From positions 43,964,991-44,028,990 of the forward strand of contig CM060195.1 in assembly GCA_030549335.1 (NCBI GenBank): a DNA stretch of 64,000 nt, given 5' to 3'. The DNA is from Pontederia crassipes. Lineage: Eukaryota; Streptophyta; Magnoliopsida; Commelinales; Pontederiaceae. The notes under the pieces were generated by a model that worked only from the letters and a program-made list of their open reading frames with translations, had not been told where the DNA came from and did not search any database. Position 1 is the stretch's first letter. Each line of letters starts with the position of its first letter. Positions 63,001 to 64,000 of this stretch are shown here, piece after piece. Both the position numbers and the translations under genes were made by a program.

Positions 63001-64000
63001 TTTGCCCACCTCTTCTGATAGCCTCTTCATCACCTAATGTAACACTCTTTTATCCAGGGAAAAATGCAGAAAATATTAGTCCAAGAGGAATTAGACGGTC
63101 AAGATGGATCAGAATATTTTTTTTGAAAGAAGGATCAGAATATAAAATGTCAAATTCATAGTTCCATCGAAGTAAATAGTAGTCAAATTTATATTTCTCT
63201 CTCATTCAAAATTTGAGCCACTTTTCATTACATGCTTTCTTGGATGGCACGAGACTGAAGAACAGAAACATACTTGTATTCCTCCAACAAGCATTTCCAG
63301 AGAGGGATTCATTATCAGATTCTCTATTGCCACTCCATGAGCAGTGGCAACAAGTTGGATGCCTCGTTGTGCAATGGTGCTAGCTGCCATTGCTTCAAGT
63401 CGTGTTCCAATTTCATCAATCACAATTACTTGAGGCATATGATATTCAACTGCTTCAATTAACACCTGGCAAACAAGCATAAATAAAAGCATAGCCACCA
63501 AACATCAAGATTTCAAGCTCTGCATGGGCTTTGATTTCATCTAGATATTACAAACGTTCAAATTTGAAAAGAATTGATAATTCACCATATAGAAAAAAGA
63601 GTGCAGTAACGCATGTGTGATGTTTTCAGCATGAAGTCCTCTAATCTTCTCAAATTGGCATGTTAATTTTTTCCCAACTACTGTATGACTGCACCTAAGA
63701 GGAAAGCTATAGCTAGTCCACAAGACTCAGTAGCTCATTTTATTCTCTTCTGGATAGAGGTCAAAGATGGTCCAAAGAACGAAATGAGACAAGTACAAAG
63801 TAAAACAACTAACTTCAAAATTTTAAAGCTTACCTTATGCGGCATTTCAGGATTAGGCACTTGCAATCTGCGAACACTTCCAATCCCAGCATGAGGAATA
63901 TCACCATCTCCACCTATTTCATTAGACGTGTCCACAATAACGACTCTTCTCTTATAATCATCAGCAAGCATGCGAGCTATTTCTCTGCTTGAATAAGCAA
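60048..64000 (-). CDS. Ycf45/SPD1-type P-loop ATPase, 3' part, SINE-interrupted
   Basis: Partial gene; the 5' end, including Walker A, lies beyond 64000. Exons in order: >64000-63834, 63465-63274, 63046-62685, 62495-62248, 60864-60688, 60616-60494, 60356-60048, with GT-AG introns and consistent phases. The first exon reads [20 protein letters not shown], then [19 protein letters not shown]; the next has the Walker B-like VIVIDEIGT and [10 protein letters not shown]. This matches the Ycf45 / stage III sporulation AA-like ATPases, whose plant member SPD1 acts in plastid development. The C-terminal exon resembles the family's R3H region, but the R-x-x-x-H pair is not visible. Exon 63046-62685 contains a 187-bp SINE that brings an in-frame TAG at 62930-62932. 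Without the SINE and one copy of its target duplication the exon is open and in phase, so this allele probably encodes a truncated protein unless the insert is removed or skipped. Confidence 0.85.
62775..62961 (+). mobile_element. Au-type SINE, copy 2, inside a coding exon
   Basis: 187 bp, plus orientation (antisense to the host gene), flanked by the 12-bp target duplication AAGTAAATGTTG (62763-62774 and 62962-62973). The 5' part includes CCGGTCCCAAGCCCGG and the 3' end is (TTG)n. It is highly similar to copy 1 at 55044-55231, which lies in the opposite orientation. Confidence 0.93.

Overview
This is a stretch of plant nuclear DNA. It has canonical GT-AG introns, plant-specific families (CLE peptide genes, an SGNH/GDSL lipase with a secretory signal, an isoamyl acetate esterase-type GDSL enzyme, a Ycf45/SPD1-type plastid ATPase) and plant transposons (Ty1-copia, L1-type LINE with RNase H, CACTA, Au-type SINE). 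Three genes have very GC-rich first exons that fade to AT-rich last exons inside an AT-rich background. That pattern is typical of monocots, so a monocot is my best guess; the species cannot be read from the window.

Layout. 1-3535: AT-rich, gene-free, many microsatellites. 3541-8863: a complete but dead Ty1-copia element on the minus strand with two LTRs and a 5-bp target duplication. 8869-12958: AT-rich spacer with one dispersed MITE-like repeat. 12959-17050: a CACTA-type 5' end followed by a degenerate LINE (minus). 18556-20060: a long-terminal-inverted-repeat element enclosing a GC-rich cargo. 21499-24485: a five-exon secreted GDSL esterase/lipase gene (minus). 25431-26869: a small complete CACTA element, followed by a 200-bp tandem array of a MITE-like unit. 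29651-33171: a seven-exon DUF455 ferritin-like gene (minus) with an apparent AA instead of AG acceptor. 33172-42190: AT-rich spacer with a second copy of the dispersed repeat and a CT/GC-rich island. 42303-46120: a five-exon SGNH esterase gene (plus). 47642-47920 and 57041-57292: two intronless CLE prepropeptide genes (minus). 54650-56330: a repeat-rich stretch with one Au-type SINE. 60048-64000: the 3' part of a Ycf45/SPD1-type ATPase gene (minus, 5' end off the window), one exon of which carries a second Au-type SINE with an in-frame stop.

The genes are unrelated single-copy neighbours, not an operon or cluster; the only likely paralogues are the two CLE genes. I see no evidence for a wholly new biological system. 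The most interesting signals are two apparent gene lesions (SINE inside a coding exon; lost splice acceptor), the GC-rich cargo in the inverted-repeat element, and the CLE pair. Exon boundaries were set by hand from reading frame, splice dinucleotides and remembered family conservation; no alignment was run.
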